64,000 nt of DNA from Halothermothrix orenii H 168 (GTDB taxonomy: Bacteria; Bacillota; Halanaerobiia; Halanaerobiales; Halothermotrichaceae). The translations under genes were made by a program, and so were the position numbers. Below the pieces are notes generated by a model that saw only the letters and a program-made list of their open reading frames with translations, did no database searches and was not told the DNA's origin. Shown here piece after piece: positions 26,586 to 35,791 of this stretch (position 1 is its first letter; each line of letters opens with the position of its first letter). The DNA lies in assembly GCF_000020485.1 (NCBI RefSeq), contig NC_011899.1, forward strand, positions 1,830,501 to 1,894,500, in the 5' to 3' direction.

Positions 26586-27452
26586 ATGAAAAAATATTTA
26601 TTTTTGGCAACAATTATGTTAATTATCCTTTGTATTCAGCCTGTTACTGAAGCTGATGTCTGGGATGGGTTTGAGGATAATACTGAAACCGGTTATCTTA
26701 AAGGAGAGGGTGCCTTAGGTATAAATATTTCACCCGGTAATTTATCCAGTAATATTCAACATATAGATACACACTTTAATTTAAATTACGGCCTTCAGGA
26801 CACAACTCGACTGGACTATAATTTTCATAATTATGACTTCTACACTGCCCATTATATTGAGCTAAAACACCATTTTTACAACAGAGATAGTTTAAGACTT
26901 TCTATAGAAGGTGGCCTATCCCAATATTCTTATAAAACAAGTAATAGTACCAGTAATTCTATGTCATTAAAATTGCTTTCTGATAAGGTAATCAACGACC
27001 AGCTGACTTTATATAACCACCTACTTCTTGAGTATAATGATGGTTACCTTGACAAAAACATTTATAATAGTTTTAAGTATAAAATTAATGATAGGCAACA
27101 CATTAAATTGATGTTAAGTTCTTTTTTCAAATCCAGATATGAAGACTATTTCCGCTTTAAAGGAGCATATAAACATGTACTTAACAAAAACACAAATTAT
27201 ATTTTGTATATAAGCAAATACACTGATAATAAAAACACCTTTATAAGGAATATTATAGAACATACACCAGAACCGTCCCTTTCTTTAGATTTTTCAACTG
27301 TACTAAATACAGGCAATAGTCCAGATTTTTATTTTATAATAGAGGGAGAGAAATCTATTTCTGAAAGTCTAGAAATAGAAGGTACGACTCTACTGGATTT
27401 TGAAGATGAATACTATACCCTAAGTTTCGGGGTCGATTATTTATTTGATTAA
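26586..27452 (+). CDS. Exported beta-rich protein, probable outer-membrane barrel
   Basis: A 288-residue protein with a signal peptide (residues 1-23, ending VTEA). The mature part is rich in Tyr, Asn, Asp and Ser, with alternating beta-strand patterns such as SFFKSRYEDYFRFKGAYKHV and LEIEGTTLLDFEDEYYTLSF. It ends in GVDYLFD, without a terminal aromatic residue. No family is recognised. AT content is higher than that of neighbouring housekeeping genes, which could mean fast evolution or transfer. The ribosome site is CAGGGGG. It is monocistronic, with a clear terminator. Confidence 0.65.
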   Translation: MKKYLFLATIMLIILCIQPVTEADVWDGFEDNTETGYLKGEGALGINISPGNLSSNIQHIDTHFNLNYGLQDTTRLDYNFHNYDFYTAHYIELKHHFYNRDSLRLSIEGGLSQYSYKTSNSTSNSMSLKLLSDKVINDQLTLYNHLLLEYNDGYLDKNIYNSFKYKINDRQHIKLMLSSFFKSRYEDYFRFKGAYKHVLNKNTNYILYISKYTDNKNTFIRNIIEHTPEPSLSLDFSTVLNTGNSPDFYFIIEGEKSISESLEIEGTTLLDFEDEYYTLSFGVDYLFD

Positions 27453-27505
27453 ATAAGATATAAATTAAAATATAAATATATTAGAAAATAAAGTAGTAGT
27501 TTTTT

Positions 27506-27537
27506 AAAATCCACCCCTGGGGTGGATTTTTATTTTT
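27506..27537 (+). terminator. Rho-independent terminator of the 26586-27452 gene
   Basis: AAAATCCACC and GGTGGATTTT pair around a short CCTG loop, followed by a run of T residues. Confidence 0.88.
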
Positions 27538-27690
27538 AAGGTATAACCTGTATGTTAAACTAACTAAACTTTAAATAATAACCTTACATAATTTTGTAAT
27601 ATTTAAATTTTTCCTAATAAAACTGATTTCCCGGGAAATAAAAGGAATATTTGCCCTGATAGAGAAATAAGAAATAAAAGGAGTGGTTTC

Positions 27691-28212
27691 ATGGGTGACA
27701 GATATTTAATTCGAATTATTAAGCAAAACTGGAAATTTATAGTGGTTATGATGATTGTCATTATTATTGGTGGTATTATAATTAAAAATGTTGCAGAAAT
27801 ACCGTATGAAAATAAACATAAAATGGAAACCAGATTACCGGTTGAATTTGAATATAATAACCAGACCATTAAAGGCTTTATATATGTAGTATACTGGGTT
27901 GAAACAGACCCAGAAGTTGTTGGTGACATGGTTGTTAACGAATTAGAGCGGTATCTGGTAAAAAACGGGAGTATAAATCTTAACCCCCTTAAAAATCAGT
28001 TTATACGTACTTTAAAATCCTATTCTATCAAAGAAATAAAAAATAAATGTTACAGTGAAAGGCAATTTTTTGAGCTAAGGGATGATTATTATATGGATAA
28101 TGACCCTGTTCTTAAAAAAATTGTAACAGGCAATAGATTCTCCATCCCTTTTAAATACGAAATCAAAAAGGTGTTTTTTGTTTACCTTGAGGATTATTTT
28201 AAAATTGATTAA
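27691..28212 (+). CDS. Membrane-anchored protein of unknown function
   Basis: A 173-residue protein. Residues about 15-36 (FIVVMMIVIIIGGIIIKNVA) form one transmembrane segment with basic residues before it, so the rest faces out. The outer part has TRLPVEFEYNNQTIKGFIYV (a beta pair) and a helical stretch VVGDMVVNELERYLVKN. No motif or family is recognised. An AAAGGAG ribosome site lies 7 bases before the ATG. It lies between two monocistronic terminators, so it is expressed alone. Confidence 0.6.
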   Translation: MGDRYLIRIIKQNWKFIVVMMIVIIIGGIIIKNVAEIPYENKHKMETRLPVEFEYNNQTIKGFIYVVYWVETDPEVVGDMVVNELERYLVKNGSINLNPLKNQFIRTLKSYSIKEIKNKCYSERQFFELRDDYYMDNDPVLKKIVTGNRFSIPFKYEIKKVFFVYLEDYFKID

Positions 28213-28220
28213 GAACATTA

Positions 28221-28252
28221 AAAAAAGCCTGCTAATGAAAGCAGGCTTTTTT
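28221..28252. terminator. Bidirectional hairpin terminator
   Basis: AAAAAAGCCTGC and GCAGGCTTTTTT form a perfect 12-base-pair stem with an eight-base loop, with T runs on both strands. It can serve the plus-strand gene ending at 28212 and, on the minus strand, the phosphohexomutase gene. Confidence 0.92.
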
Positions 28253-28326
28253 AATATATCTAATTCTCAAATGTCATAATAAAAATGTATGATAATTAGT
28301 TGTAAACGGGAACTTAAAAACTGTTC

Positions 28327-28371
28327 GTCTTACGCTCTGTTTTTGGAACGGAAAATCAATTATTAAAGACC
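28327..28371 (-). repeat. Intergenic 3' repeat, copy R3
   Basis: Plus-strand anchors are GTCT at 28327 and AAAGACC at 28365, 38 bases apart, with GTTTTTGGAACGGAAAA between. It lies five bases beyond the stop of the phosphohexomutase gene. Confidence 0.6.
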
Positions 28372-28375
28372 ATAG

Positions 28376-30121
28376 TTAAGATTCATCTATAATTTTATTA
28401 ACCTCGGCTAAAAAGTTCTCTTTCAAAGCATTAATCTTTCTTTCAGCATCTTCTTCATTTTCTCCCCTGACAGCAAAGTAAATCTTTAGTTTCGGTTCGG
28501 TTCCTGAAGGACGTATCGTCAACATACTGTCATCTTCCAGTTTAAACTGGAGTACATTGGATTCCGGTAAATCAATATCTTCTATTTCACCGGTTTTATT
28601 ATTATAACTTTTCTTTTCTTTGTAATCCTTAAATACTTCTACTTTAATACCGGAAATACTATCTGGCCTATCTTCCCTGATGGTAGCCAGGGTGTTTTTA
28701 ATCTTATCCTGACCTTCCTTTCCTTCTAATTTTATGGCTGACAGCTTTTCTTTATAGTAGCCATATTTCTCCATAAGATCTATAAGCTTTTCATAAATGC
28801 TAAACCCCTGTTCCCGGTAATAAAGAGCCATAGTGGCTATAAGGGCAGATGCTATAACCGCATCCTTATCCCGACAATAGGTCCCTGCTAAGTACCCATA
28901 GCTTTCCTCAAATCCAAATATGAAGGTGTGGTCACCGGTCTTTTTAAATTCCTTTATCTTTTCACCGATAAATTTAAACCCGGTGAGAACATCCATTACT
29001 TCTACGCCATAGTCAGCTGCAACTTTTCTCACCATTTCAGTGGTAACTATAGTTTTGATGATAACCCCGTTATCAGGCAACTCACCCTGTTCTTTCATCT
29101 GACTTAAGAGATAATCAGCCATTAAGACACCAACCTGGTTACCATTTAATCCGACATACTCACCCTCATTGTTCTTTACTACTATACCCATTCTATCACA
29201 ATCAGGATCTGTTCCGATAATTAACTCCGGTTCATATTCCCCGGCCAGGTCTAATGCCATTTTAAAAGCTGAAAATTCTTCAGGATTGGGGCTTTCTACT
29301 GTTGAAAACTCAGGGTCAGGTTTGGCCTGTTCTTCAACAACATGAACATTATTAAAACCTAATTCTTTTAAAACACGGCGAACTGGTTTGTTTCCAGTAC
29401 CGTGAAGGGGGGTATAAATTATTGAAAAATCTTTACCCTTTTTTGAGGCCAGTTCCTTATTAGGCAGGACTTTTAGCATTTCCTCGATATATCGCTTATC
29501 TATTTCCTCACCTATTGTTTTCAGTAATCCCTGACTCCGGGCTTCTTTTTCATCTATTCTTTTAACAAGTTCAAAATCATCAATTTCTTCAATTTCCGCT
29601 ATAATTTCCCGGGCCTGGTCAGGTACTACCTGTCCCCCATCTTCCCAGTAAACTTTATAACCATTGTATTCAGGGGGGTTATGGCTGGCAGTAATAACAA
29701 TACCACCGATTGCATTTAAGTCCCTGACAGCAAATGAAAGCTCAGGAGTTGGTCTTAGTTCATCAAAAAGGTAGGCCTTTATCCCATTTCCATTTAAAAC
29801 AAGAGCAGCCTCTAAAGCAAATTCAGGTGATTTGTGGCGGGAATCATAAGCTATTACAACCCCGCGATCCTTTCCATTCTCACTATAGTTAATAATATAA
29901 TTGGCCAGACCCTGGGTAGCTTTCTGAACTGTATATTTGTTCATTCTGTTTGTCCCGGCTCCAATTATACCCCGCAAACCACCGGTCCCAAAATTGAGGT
30001 CTTTATAAAATCTGTCTTCAATTTCTTTTTTATCATCTTTAATACTCTCCAGTTCAGCTTTAGTTTCCTCATCGAAATAATCACTTAAAAGCCATTCTTT
30101 ATAGCGAGACATATAATTCAA
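28376..30121 (-). CDS. Alpha-D-phosphohexomutase (phosphoglucomutase/phosphomannomutase)
   Basis: A 581-residue four-domain mutase of the PgcA-like group. Seen: the substrate loop FGTGGLRG, the phosphoserine in GIVITASHNPPEYNGYK (about residue 143), the metal loop IGTDPDCDRMGI, the sugar loop FGFEESYGYL, and the phosphate loop RPSGTEPKLKIYF near the C-terminus. It interconverts glucose-6- and glucose-1-phosphate (or mannose forms), giving the substrate for GalU. The TTG at 30121 is 10-12 bases after GGAAGGG; an ATG three codons later is even farther away. It is monocistronic, followed by repeat R3 and a bidirectional terminator. Confidence 0.95.
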   Translation of the reverse strand: MNYMSRYKEWLLSDYFDEETKAELESIKDDKKEIEDRFYKDLNFGTGGLRGIIGAGTNRMNKYTVQKATQGLANYIINYSENGKDRGVVIAYDSRHKSPEFALEAALVLNGNGIKAYLFDELRPTPELSFAVRDLNAIGGIVITASHNPPEYNGYKVYWEDGGQVVPDQAREIIAEIEEIDDFELVKRIDEKEARSQGLLKTIGEEIDKRYIEEMLKVLPNKELASKKGKDFSIIYTPLHGTGNKPVRRVLKELGFNNVHVVEEQAKPDPEFSTVESPNPEEFSAFKMALDLAGEYEPELIIGTDPDCDRMGIVVKNNEGEYVGLNGNQVGVLMADYLLSQMKEQGELPDNGVIIKTIVTTEMVRKVAADYGVEVMDVLTGFKFIGEKIKEFKKTGDHTFIFGFEESYGYLAGTYCRDKDAVIASALIATMALYYREQGFSIYEKLIDLMEKYGYYKEKLSAIKLEGKEGQDKIKNTLATIREDRPDSISGIKVEVFKDYKEKKSYNNKTGEIEDIDLPESNVLQFKLEDDSMLTIRPSGTEPKLKIYFAVRGENEEDAERKINALKENFLAEVNKIIDES

Positions 30122-30420
30122 GAGAAATCATCCCTTCCTTTAAAAGTTTAATGATTAAATCCATTACCAGTAGTAAAATTTATTAAAATGTATAATTAAT
30201 ATAATTCCAGTCAAACAATTATTATTATCCATCTATATAAAAATACTTAAACTGCTTTAAGTATTATATTTTACTATATGTAATTAGTAAGAATATTATT
30301 TCCTCTCTGGTCAAAGATTTGCCAGTACCCGTAAATCTTGATGATCACGTCAATTTTAGTTCAAAAAGTATTATATCACAAAAATTGCCACATATGAAGT
30401 CTATGACGTTAAAAAGATAA
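30122..30420. other. AT-rich intergenic region upstream of the phosphohexomutase gene
   Basis: No gene is visible. The stretch carries a possible minus-strand promoter (30187-30214, listed separately) and an imperfect dyad TGATGATCACGTCA near 30339. Confidence 0.5.
30187..30214 (-). promoter_or_regulatory. Possible sigma-A promoter of the phosphohexomutase gene
   Basis: On the minus strand TTGACT (30214-30209) is followed after 16 bases by TACATT (30192-30187), about 65 bases before the start codon. The -35 matches five of six consensus bases and the -10 four. Confidence 0.4.
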
Positions 30421-30458
30421 ATAAAAAAATCCTGACTGAACTTATTCCAGCCAGGATT
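30421..30458 (-). terminator. Rho-independent terminator of the 30485-31174 gene
   Basis: On the minus strand AATCCTGGCTG pairs with CAGTCAGGATT around a nine-base loop and is followed by TTTTTATTT. Confidence 0.9.
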
Positions 30459-30484
30459 CTGGTTGTATATTATCTTTTTGTGGT

Positions 30485-31174
30485 TTAAAGTTCATACTCA
30501 AACCCCACAGACATGGTCTTCTCATATTTATTGGTGGAACTCGACTCCCAGGGATGTTCCTCCTGCCATAACTTGATATTTGTTGTTAACTCTGTTTTTG
30601 AATTTACTTCATAATCCCAGGTAACAGACAGAGTATCAGACACATTATCTCTATCATCTGTTGTTTTATTATCCTCCCAGTACCTCTGTATATAGGCTGA
30701 ATATTCATGTCTATCATTGAGCTCATAATCAAATTCACATTTCAATTTTGCCCCCAGGTAGGATTTATACTCGTAATCTTCGATATAATAGTTTTTGTCC
30801 TTAAAATTTACTTCATATTTATTTGTTAATCTTTTATTGATTTCCCACGAATAAACACCCCAGATATTCAAGGTTTTATTATTATAATAAGTCTTATCCA
30901 TATATTTGTTTTTATAATATTCCAGTTTAATATAATAATAATCTCCGGATTCCAGTTCTTTTTTATACTTTACCCAGCAGAGATTATAAAAATTTCTATC
31001 ATCCAATTCTTTAATCTTTTTACCATCATCTATTTCCAGGTCGATATTTCTTTTTGTTCCATTTTCAATACTGCCTGTTATCTCTGCTTCTCCCCGGGCA
31101 GCAAAAGTTATCCCCATCAACAATATTAAGATAAAAGGCAGAATATACAGGTTACTTTTTTTAAATAAAGACAT
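30485..31174 (-). CDS. Exported beta-rich protein, probable small outer-membrane barrel
   Basis: A 229-residue protein with a signal peptide (residues 1-29, ending RGEA). The mature part is dominated by Tyr, Lys, Asn, Asp and Glu, with strand-like alternation: LESGDYYYIKLEYYKNKY, DYELNDRHEYSAYIQRYW, and the final KTMSVGFEYEL. No family is recognised. Around 10-12 strand-like segments would suit a small barrel. It is monocistronic with a strong terminator. The composition resembles the product of 26586-27452, but I could not align them by eye. Confidence 0.62.
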   Translation of the reverse strand: MSLFKKSNLYILPFILILLMGITFAARGEAEITGSIENGTKRNIDLEIDDGKKIKELDDRNFYNLCWVKYKKELESGDYYYIKLEYYKNKYMDKTYYNNKTLNIWGVYSWEINKRLTNKYEVNFKDKNYYIEDYEYKSYLGAKLKCEFDYELNDRHEYSAYIQRYWEDNKTTDDRDNVSDTLSVTWDYEVNSKTELTTNIKLWQEEHPWESSSTNKYEKTMSVGFEYEL

Positions 31175-31469
31175 TTTCGTTTTAATTCCTCCATTTTTCG
31201 TATATTTTTATACCCTTGGTTTATCTCCTGTTCACCTCACTTTTTTAAAAAGCATAAATATGCTTTTCTTTTTTTTACATTTTTCCCATTTTTAATCTTC
31301 TTCCATGTTATAATTATCCACAGACTTCTATATTCCTTCATTTTATGGTAATTTATTTGCTTTTTTATCTTGATTTTGGTATTTTTGTTGTTGTTTTCTA
31401 CATTAAAGGCATTTTTTGACATGTCTGTTTTATTAACCAATTTTACCCAGTACATAATACAAAAAGACA
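31175..31469. other. AT-rich intergenic region
   Basis: No supported gene. A 77-codon minus-strand frame at 31237-31470 is Lys/Asn/Ile-rich, lacks a ribosome site and begins within the lptD terminator, so it is not called. The promoter of the 30485 gene should be here. Confidence 0.5.
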
Positions 31470-31501
31470 TAAAAAAAACACCGGATACATATATCCAGTG
31501 T
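31470..31501 (-). terminator. Rho-independent terminator of the free-standing lptD-like gene
   Basis: On the minus strand ACACTGGATA pairs with TATCCGGTGT around a short loop and is followed by eight T residues. Confidence 0.92.
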
Positions 31502-31523
31502 CTTCTTCAGTATTAGTATTTAA

Positions 31524-33224
31524 TTAAAAATTAATATTGACCCCGAGGCTTTCATTGACTAAATCAACTTCCAGGGAATAATTGAAACAATCATAATTTC
31601 TCTGAACTAACACTGTTCCACTTTCCCAAAAATTGCTGTAGAGGTTATATGAACCATTTAATTTTAATATCCACATAGATCCGGGTTCCGGTAGTTTATA
31701 CTTAAAACTAAGGCCCGGTTTTAATAATTTAACTTCTTCTGCTGTATCATCAGGCAAGAAAGGGTCCCCTTCAGTATTAACCATTTGAAATTTTAAATTT
31801 GAGTTTATATCTAAAGAGGTCCCGAGGTTAATTCCATAGTCAATACCAAGATTGGAATCATAAACTTTATAATCAGAAAAACTGCTATCTTTATAATATA
31901 AATTAGTTGTTACCTTTTCCTGAAAAGTAAGGTCAAGTCCTGTCGCTAACCTTAGTTTTTTGTCTATTAGCAGCTTGACAAGGCCTTTATCTGTAGTTAT
32001 CCCTTTATTGGTGACCCGGCCACCACCTGTAATGAACTTCAAATTAAATAGATTTAAATTATAACGGGGTGAGTATAACCTGATAAAGGGGAAAGAATCA
32101 ATATCATAACCTTTATTATACTTAAGTTCCCATTGATATCGGCCAATATGTCCATCTAACTTATAAAGTTGTTGTTCTAACATTTCATTGGTAAAACCAT
32201 GGTATAAGGTTATATTAGCTCTATTACTATAACGGTATTTTATATCCAGTTCTTCCTGGCGCTTCTCATCTATAAAATCATAACCCAGTAGTCCTGTAAC
32301 TTTCAATCTATTCCTTTTAAAACTTAAGCCACCCTTTAATAAACTATCTTTATTGATCTCATCATCTTCGAATTCCTTACTGTAAACATATCTGGTGGTG
32401 GCTACCAGGTCCGGGGTTATCTTATATCTATTCTCCAGAATAGCTTTCTGCCCTCCGACCTGGGTTGTTGAAGCATTTAATTTACCCTCGAGATTATTTC
32501 CATATTGATAGGGATAATATATACTTAAAATAAGTCCATCCTCTGTATTATAACCTAGAGAAGGAACAGGACTGGTATTATATAGTTCCTTCTTCCCTGT
32601 TTTTTCATCTTCTTTATATTCTACTACATAACCCGGTAGAGAAATTATCTTTACTTTTCCTATCCAGAACCCGACATCTTCACCAACTACCTTCTCATCA
32701 GGATAGATTTTAACCCGCTTCGCTTTAATCTGGTAATGAGGTTCATCCAGAATACATGGTGTAAAGCTGGCGTCCTCTATTTCAGCCCGGTATTCTTCTC
32801 CTTCAACCAGCCGGATTACCCCTCCCCGGAAGTTAAGGCTATCTATTTTCGTTTTTGCCTGAACCATAGTTCCTGAACCTGTTCCATAATTGTAAACCAG
32901 ACTCTTTCCGATAAGGGTCTCATCTTTAAGTATTAATTTGATACCACCCTCTGCTATTATTTCCTCTGCAGCCAGATTAACCTTTAGTTTCTGGCATTCT
33001 ATATTTAAATTATTAATCTTAAAACTAACATCTTTTGTGGCATAAATAAGCCCATTTTTTAAATCATACTGGATATCCCCGGCAGCTTTAAGGTCATAGG
33101 GGGCTACCTCTTCACTGCTGGCCTGAACAATATAAGAGCTAAATCCTGTTATTATAATTATAAGAATTATAAATAAAATAAAAAGCCGCCTAAATTCCTT
33201 TATTATCATTGTATTTTTAACCAT
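31524..33224 (-). CDS. lptD: LptD-like LPS-assembly outer-membrane protein
   Basis: LptD puts LPS into the outer leaflet. This 566-residue protein has an N-terminal hydrophobic signal (residues about 13-34), an OstA/LptA-like periplasmic domain (about 45-175: GDIQYDLKNGLIYATKDVSF, then NIECQKLKVNLAAEEIIAEG), and the conserved junction PCILDEPHYQIKAKRVKIYPD. A beta-barrel follows, ending SLGVNINF with terminal Phe. It is shorter than proteobacterial LptD (about 780) and has only two visible Cys, so the disulfide pattern differs. It lies outside the main cluster and is one of two LptD-like proteins here; the other is the C-terminal part of 52422-55544. Confidence 0.82.
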   Translation of the reverse strand: MVKNTMIIKEFRRLFILFIILIIIITGFSSYIVQASSEEVAPYDLKAAGDIQYDLKNGLIYATKDVSFKINNLNIECQKLKVNLAAEEIIAEGGIKLILKDETLIGKSLVYNYGTGSGTMVQAKTKIDSLNFRGGVIRLVEGEEYRAEIEDASFTPCILDEPHYQIKAKRVKIYPDEKVVGEDVGFWIGKVKIISLPGYVVEYKEDEKTGKKELYNTSPVPSLGYNTEDGLILSIYYPYQYGNNLEGKLNASTTQVGGQKAILENRYKITPDLVATTRYVYSKEFEDDEINKDSLLKGGLSFKRNRLKVTGLLGYDFIDEKRQEELDIKYRYSNRANITLYHGFTNEMLEQQLYKLDGHIGRYQWELKYNKGYDIDSFPFIRLYSPRYNLNLFNLKFITGGGRVTNKGITTDKGLVKLLIDKKLRLATGLDLTFQEKVTTNLYYKDSSFSDYKVYDSNLGIDYGINLGTSLDINSNLKFQMVNTEGDPFLPDDTAEEVKLLKPGLSFKYKLPEPGSMWILKLNGSYNLYSNFWESGTVLVQRNYDCFNYSLEVDLVNESLGVNINF

Positions 33225-33341
33225 ATCTTATTACCCCACTTTATAAATCCATTCTTTTAATTAAATCTTTTACTAAAATCGATAACTTCTATTTTTATAT
33301 ATTCTCATCTAATCCCGCTAATCCTTTAAGTAATCTATGGT

Positions 33342-33374
33342 AAACAAAAACCTATCCAGATATTCCTGGATAGG
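33342..33374 (-). terminator. Rho-independent terminator of the 33404-34327 gene
   Basis: CCTATCCAG and CTGGATAGG form a perfect nine-base-pair stem with a six-base loop, followed on the minus strand by TTTTTGTTT. Confidence 0.9.
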
Positions 33375-33403
33375 TGGTAATCACAACGACAAATATATAT
33401 GTA

Positions 33404-34327
33404 TTAATGATATAACTGTAACCCATATACCTTAACATCCTCTGTAGTCTCTACATATAATTCATTCCCGGCATCAATAACTTCTTCCTGCCCCCGGACA
33501 AAATAACCGGCTATAAGACCGGCTGGATGCTCAAACACAAGATAACTTAAAAGGCTGGCAGCAATGGCCAGTTCCCGTGAGTGATAGTCGCGGAAGACTT
33601 TTTCAGGAATTTTAAATGGTATTTCATTACCATCAATGGCCAGAACGTTTAAATACTTTAACTCAACATGGCCATCCTTACCAAGCTGACCGGCCCGGGA
33701 TACATTGACCACCTTCATTGAACCCGGCATCCCGGATGGAATTACCAGAATATCATTTACCTTGACATTTTGCACAACTTTAAATTTAATTATTTCCCCA
33801 ATCTGGGATTCACGGGAGCTTATTTTATTTAAAAGCTTAATCCTGATTTTAGTTCCTGCCGGAATAGTAACAATCCTGGTGGGAATTTTACCATCAGGCA
33901 GGCTTAAATTAACTAAACCACTCAACCTTTCAACAATTGATCCTGTTTTTATCTGGCCAAAAGTCAACTTCTCAATCGATTCCAGCCTTTCTTTTACCGG
34001 GCCATAAGAAATATTATTGGTGATTGTCCACTCCAGGGCATTTAAAAGCAGTACCATAGACGGCTTACCGCTTGAAGGTAAGACAAAGCTAACCAGCCTG
34101 TTTACCCTGTCAACCAGAGAACCTTCAAGTTCTTTACCATATAATAATCTTTCAAGCCTATTTACCCTGTCAAAAACAGGACCATTATCGGGTTCCCCCA
34201 GAATTATAATCTCTGCTTCTTTAAGCTGTTTTATGGGGATTACTTCAGACCCAACCGGATAAGATACCCCGCTGAGAACAAGAATAGCTATAATAAATAC
34301 AGTTATATATCTTTTAAATACTTCCAA
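33404..34327 (-). CDS. Exported protein with internal repeats, unknown function
   Basis: A 307-residue protein with a signal peptide (residues 1-27). Residues about 45-150 carry four short repeats of the form G-x-V-x-x-R-V/L-x-x-L/I: GPVFDRVNRLERLLYG, GSLVDRVNRLVSFVL, GPVKERLESIEKLTFG and GSIVERLSGLVNLSL. The C-terminal half (about 155-307) starts IPAGTKIRIKLLNKISS and looks all-beta, like TrbI/VirB10-type or SH3-like scaffold segments (VIPSGMPGSMKVVNVSRAG). No enzyme motif. The TTG start is 8 bases after GGGGG. It probably sits in the periplasm; it lies between two barrel genes on the same strand. Confidence 0.65.
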   Translation of the reverse strand: MEVFKRYITVFIIAILVLSGVSYPVGSEVIPIKQLKEAEIIILGEPDNGPVFDRVNRLERLLYGKELEGSLVDRVNRLVSFVLPSSGKPSMVLLLNALEWTITNNISYGPVKERLESIEKLTFGQIKTGSIVERLSGLVNLSLPDGKIPTRIVTIPAGTKIRIKLLNKISSRESQIGEIIKFKVVQNVKVNDILVIPSGMPGSMKVVNVSRAGQLGKDGHVELKYLNVLAIDGNEIPFKIPEKVFRDYHSRELAIAASLLSYLVFEHPAGLIAGYFVRGQEEVIDAGNELYVETTEDVKVYGLQLYH

Positions 34328-34348
34328 CCTGGTTTCCCCCTTTATTCC

Positions 34349-35473
34349 CTAAAACTTTATTTCCAGTTCAGCTTTAATATTTGATTCTTCAATATCATCT
34401 TCATCTTCTACATTATGACTCTGGTCTGTTTCATCATTATCCTTTAATTGATAACCTACCGATAAAGAAGAGACGTCGGATATATTTAAATCTACTCCGA
34501 TATCCCAGATAGTTTCTTTCAGATTTTCTTCCAGTGATTCGAAATTAAGCAACTTATAGGAAGCGGTCAGGGTGGCCAGATCGTTTAAGTCGACCTCAAC
34601 CCCGGTTGTCGTTTGTTTAGACTTATCCCCGAAATTATACTGGTATTTATACAACAATTTACCCTGCTCGACGTCATATTCAACCCCGATAACAGTTGTC
34701 ACTGCTCCTATATCAGTACCATCACTAACATAATCAGCCGAGATAGTAACCTCATCTGTTGTTTTATAGGATATACCAACCCTGCTTTTCCGGGTTTCCT
34801 CCTTCTTGTATGTATATGGTTCCTCCTGCTCCCTGTCAACAACTGTTTCCTTACTGGTGCCATCCTCACTGGTTCCATCATCAGGCGAAGTATTCTGTTC
34901 ACCTGTTCCGGTACTGCTATCGCCTTCTCCCTCGTCAGACTCAAGCTCTATATCATGAATATCCCACCATTCCCGGCTTTCCAGACCATACTCTGCAGTC
35001 AGATAGGTACGGTTATTCAACTTATATATCAAGCCTATATTTGTTTCACTTTTAATCTCTGAATCCAGTTCGTCCTGGATGTAATCAGCATTAATAACAA
35101 TACCGGGATATAACCTGAACTCTATGGATTCTTTGGATGCTTCTTCATCGAGACTGACACTTTCAGAATAATTTCTTTTAAGGTGTATTTGATCACTGGT
35201 GAGGTTATATATCTGTAAATTAACGGGCAGGGAGTCAGTTCTATGACTGTATCGGGAGGCCAGCCCTATTAACTCTTCACGGATTTCATGGGAAAATGAA
35301 AGCAGCATTACTTCTTCAGGGAGCCTCAGCTTATAATCGGTGAGCTTAAACCTATTATAATCTAGATAGGTATAGTCAATCCACAGAGTTGTATTAAAGT
35401 CACCTGCATAAGTAAGCTGGCTATATAAAATAACTATTAATAAAATTAAGACAGGTAAAAGCCTGTTAACCAT
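34349..35473 (-). CDS. Exported beta-barrel protein, probable outer-membrane protein
   Basis: A 374-residue protein. The ATG at 35473 follows GGGGGG by 6 bases and starts the signal peptide MVNRLLPVLILLIVIL, ending in YAG. The mature part has strand pairs such as GVEYDVEQGKLLYKYQYNFG and TLTASYKLLNFESLEE, with an acidic Ser/Thr/Glu loop (residues about 195-220) that may be a long surface loop. It ends SNIKAELEIKF with terminal Phe, as in Bam substrates. No family is recognised. The stop lies 21 bases before the repeat-protein gene, so the two are probably one operon. Confidence 0.68.
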   Translation of the reverse strand: MVNRLLPVLILLIVILYSQLTYAGDFNTTLWIDYTYLDYNRFKLTDYKLRLPEEVMLLSFSHEIREELIGLASRYSHRTDSLPVNLQIYNLTSDQIHLKRNYSESVSLDEEASKESIEFRLYPGIVINADYIQDELDSEIKSETNIGLIYKLNNRTYLTAEYGLESREWWDIHDIELESDEGEGDSSTGTGEQNTSPDDGTSEDGTSKETVVDREQEEPYTYKKEETRKSRVGISYKTTDEVTISADYVSDGTDIGAVTTVIGVEYDVEQGKLLYKYQYNFGDKSKQTTTGVEVDLNDLATLTASYKLLNFESLEENLKETIWDIGVDLNISDVSSLSVGYQLKDNDETDQSHNVEDEDDIEESNIKAELEIKF

Positions 35474-35735
35474 AACCGGCCCCCCTTTCACGGACATAAT
35501 GCATACATTTCCCCTTATTTATTAATTCTATATTTATATTAATTCTCCTTGTATTTATAATTCTAAATATATTCCATATATTGAAGCATTTTTATTATAT
35601 CAGATTTTATTATATTTTTCCACCGATAAGATTAAGGTGCAGAACTACATGATAAATCTATATCTATTAAAATCTTATATTGTCCAGCAAGTGTTTATAA
35701 TCATTCTTTTGGCCTAAAAGAAAAAATTCACCTGA
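35474..35735. other. AT-rich intergenic region
   Basis: Apart from the porin terminator at 35736-35768, the 318 bases between the barrel gene and the porin gene hold no gene or clear motif. The promoter of the 34349 gene should lie here. Confidence 0.5.
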
Positions 35736-35768
35736 AATAAAAAATCCCCGGGAAAAACCCCGGGGATT
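35736..35768 (-). terminator. Strong terminator of the SLH porin gene
   Basis: AATCCCCGGG and CCCGGGGATT form a perfect GC-rich stem, followed on the minus strand by TTTTATTT. It is one of the strongest hairpins in the window, as expected for a highly expressed gene. Confidence 0.95.
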
Positions 35769-35791
35769 AAGTGTTTCAGTTATAATAGGTC

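Noticed and set aside
31237-31470. A 77-codon minus-strand frame rich in Lys, Asn and Ile
   Set aside because: It begins inside the lptD-like terminator, lacks a ribosome site, and its composition is what translated AT-rich noncoding DNA gives.
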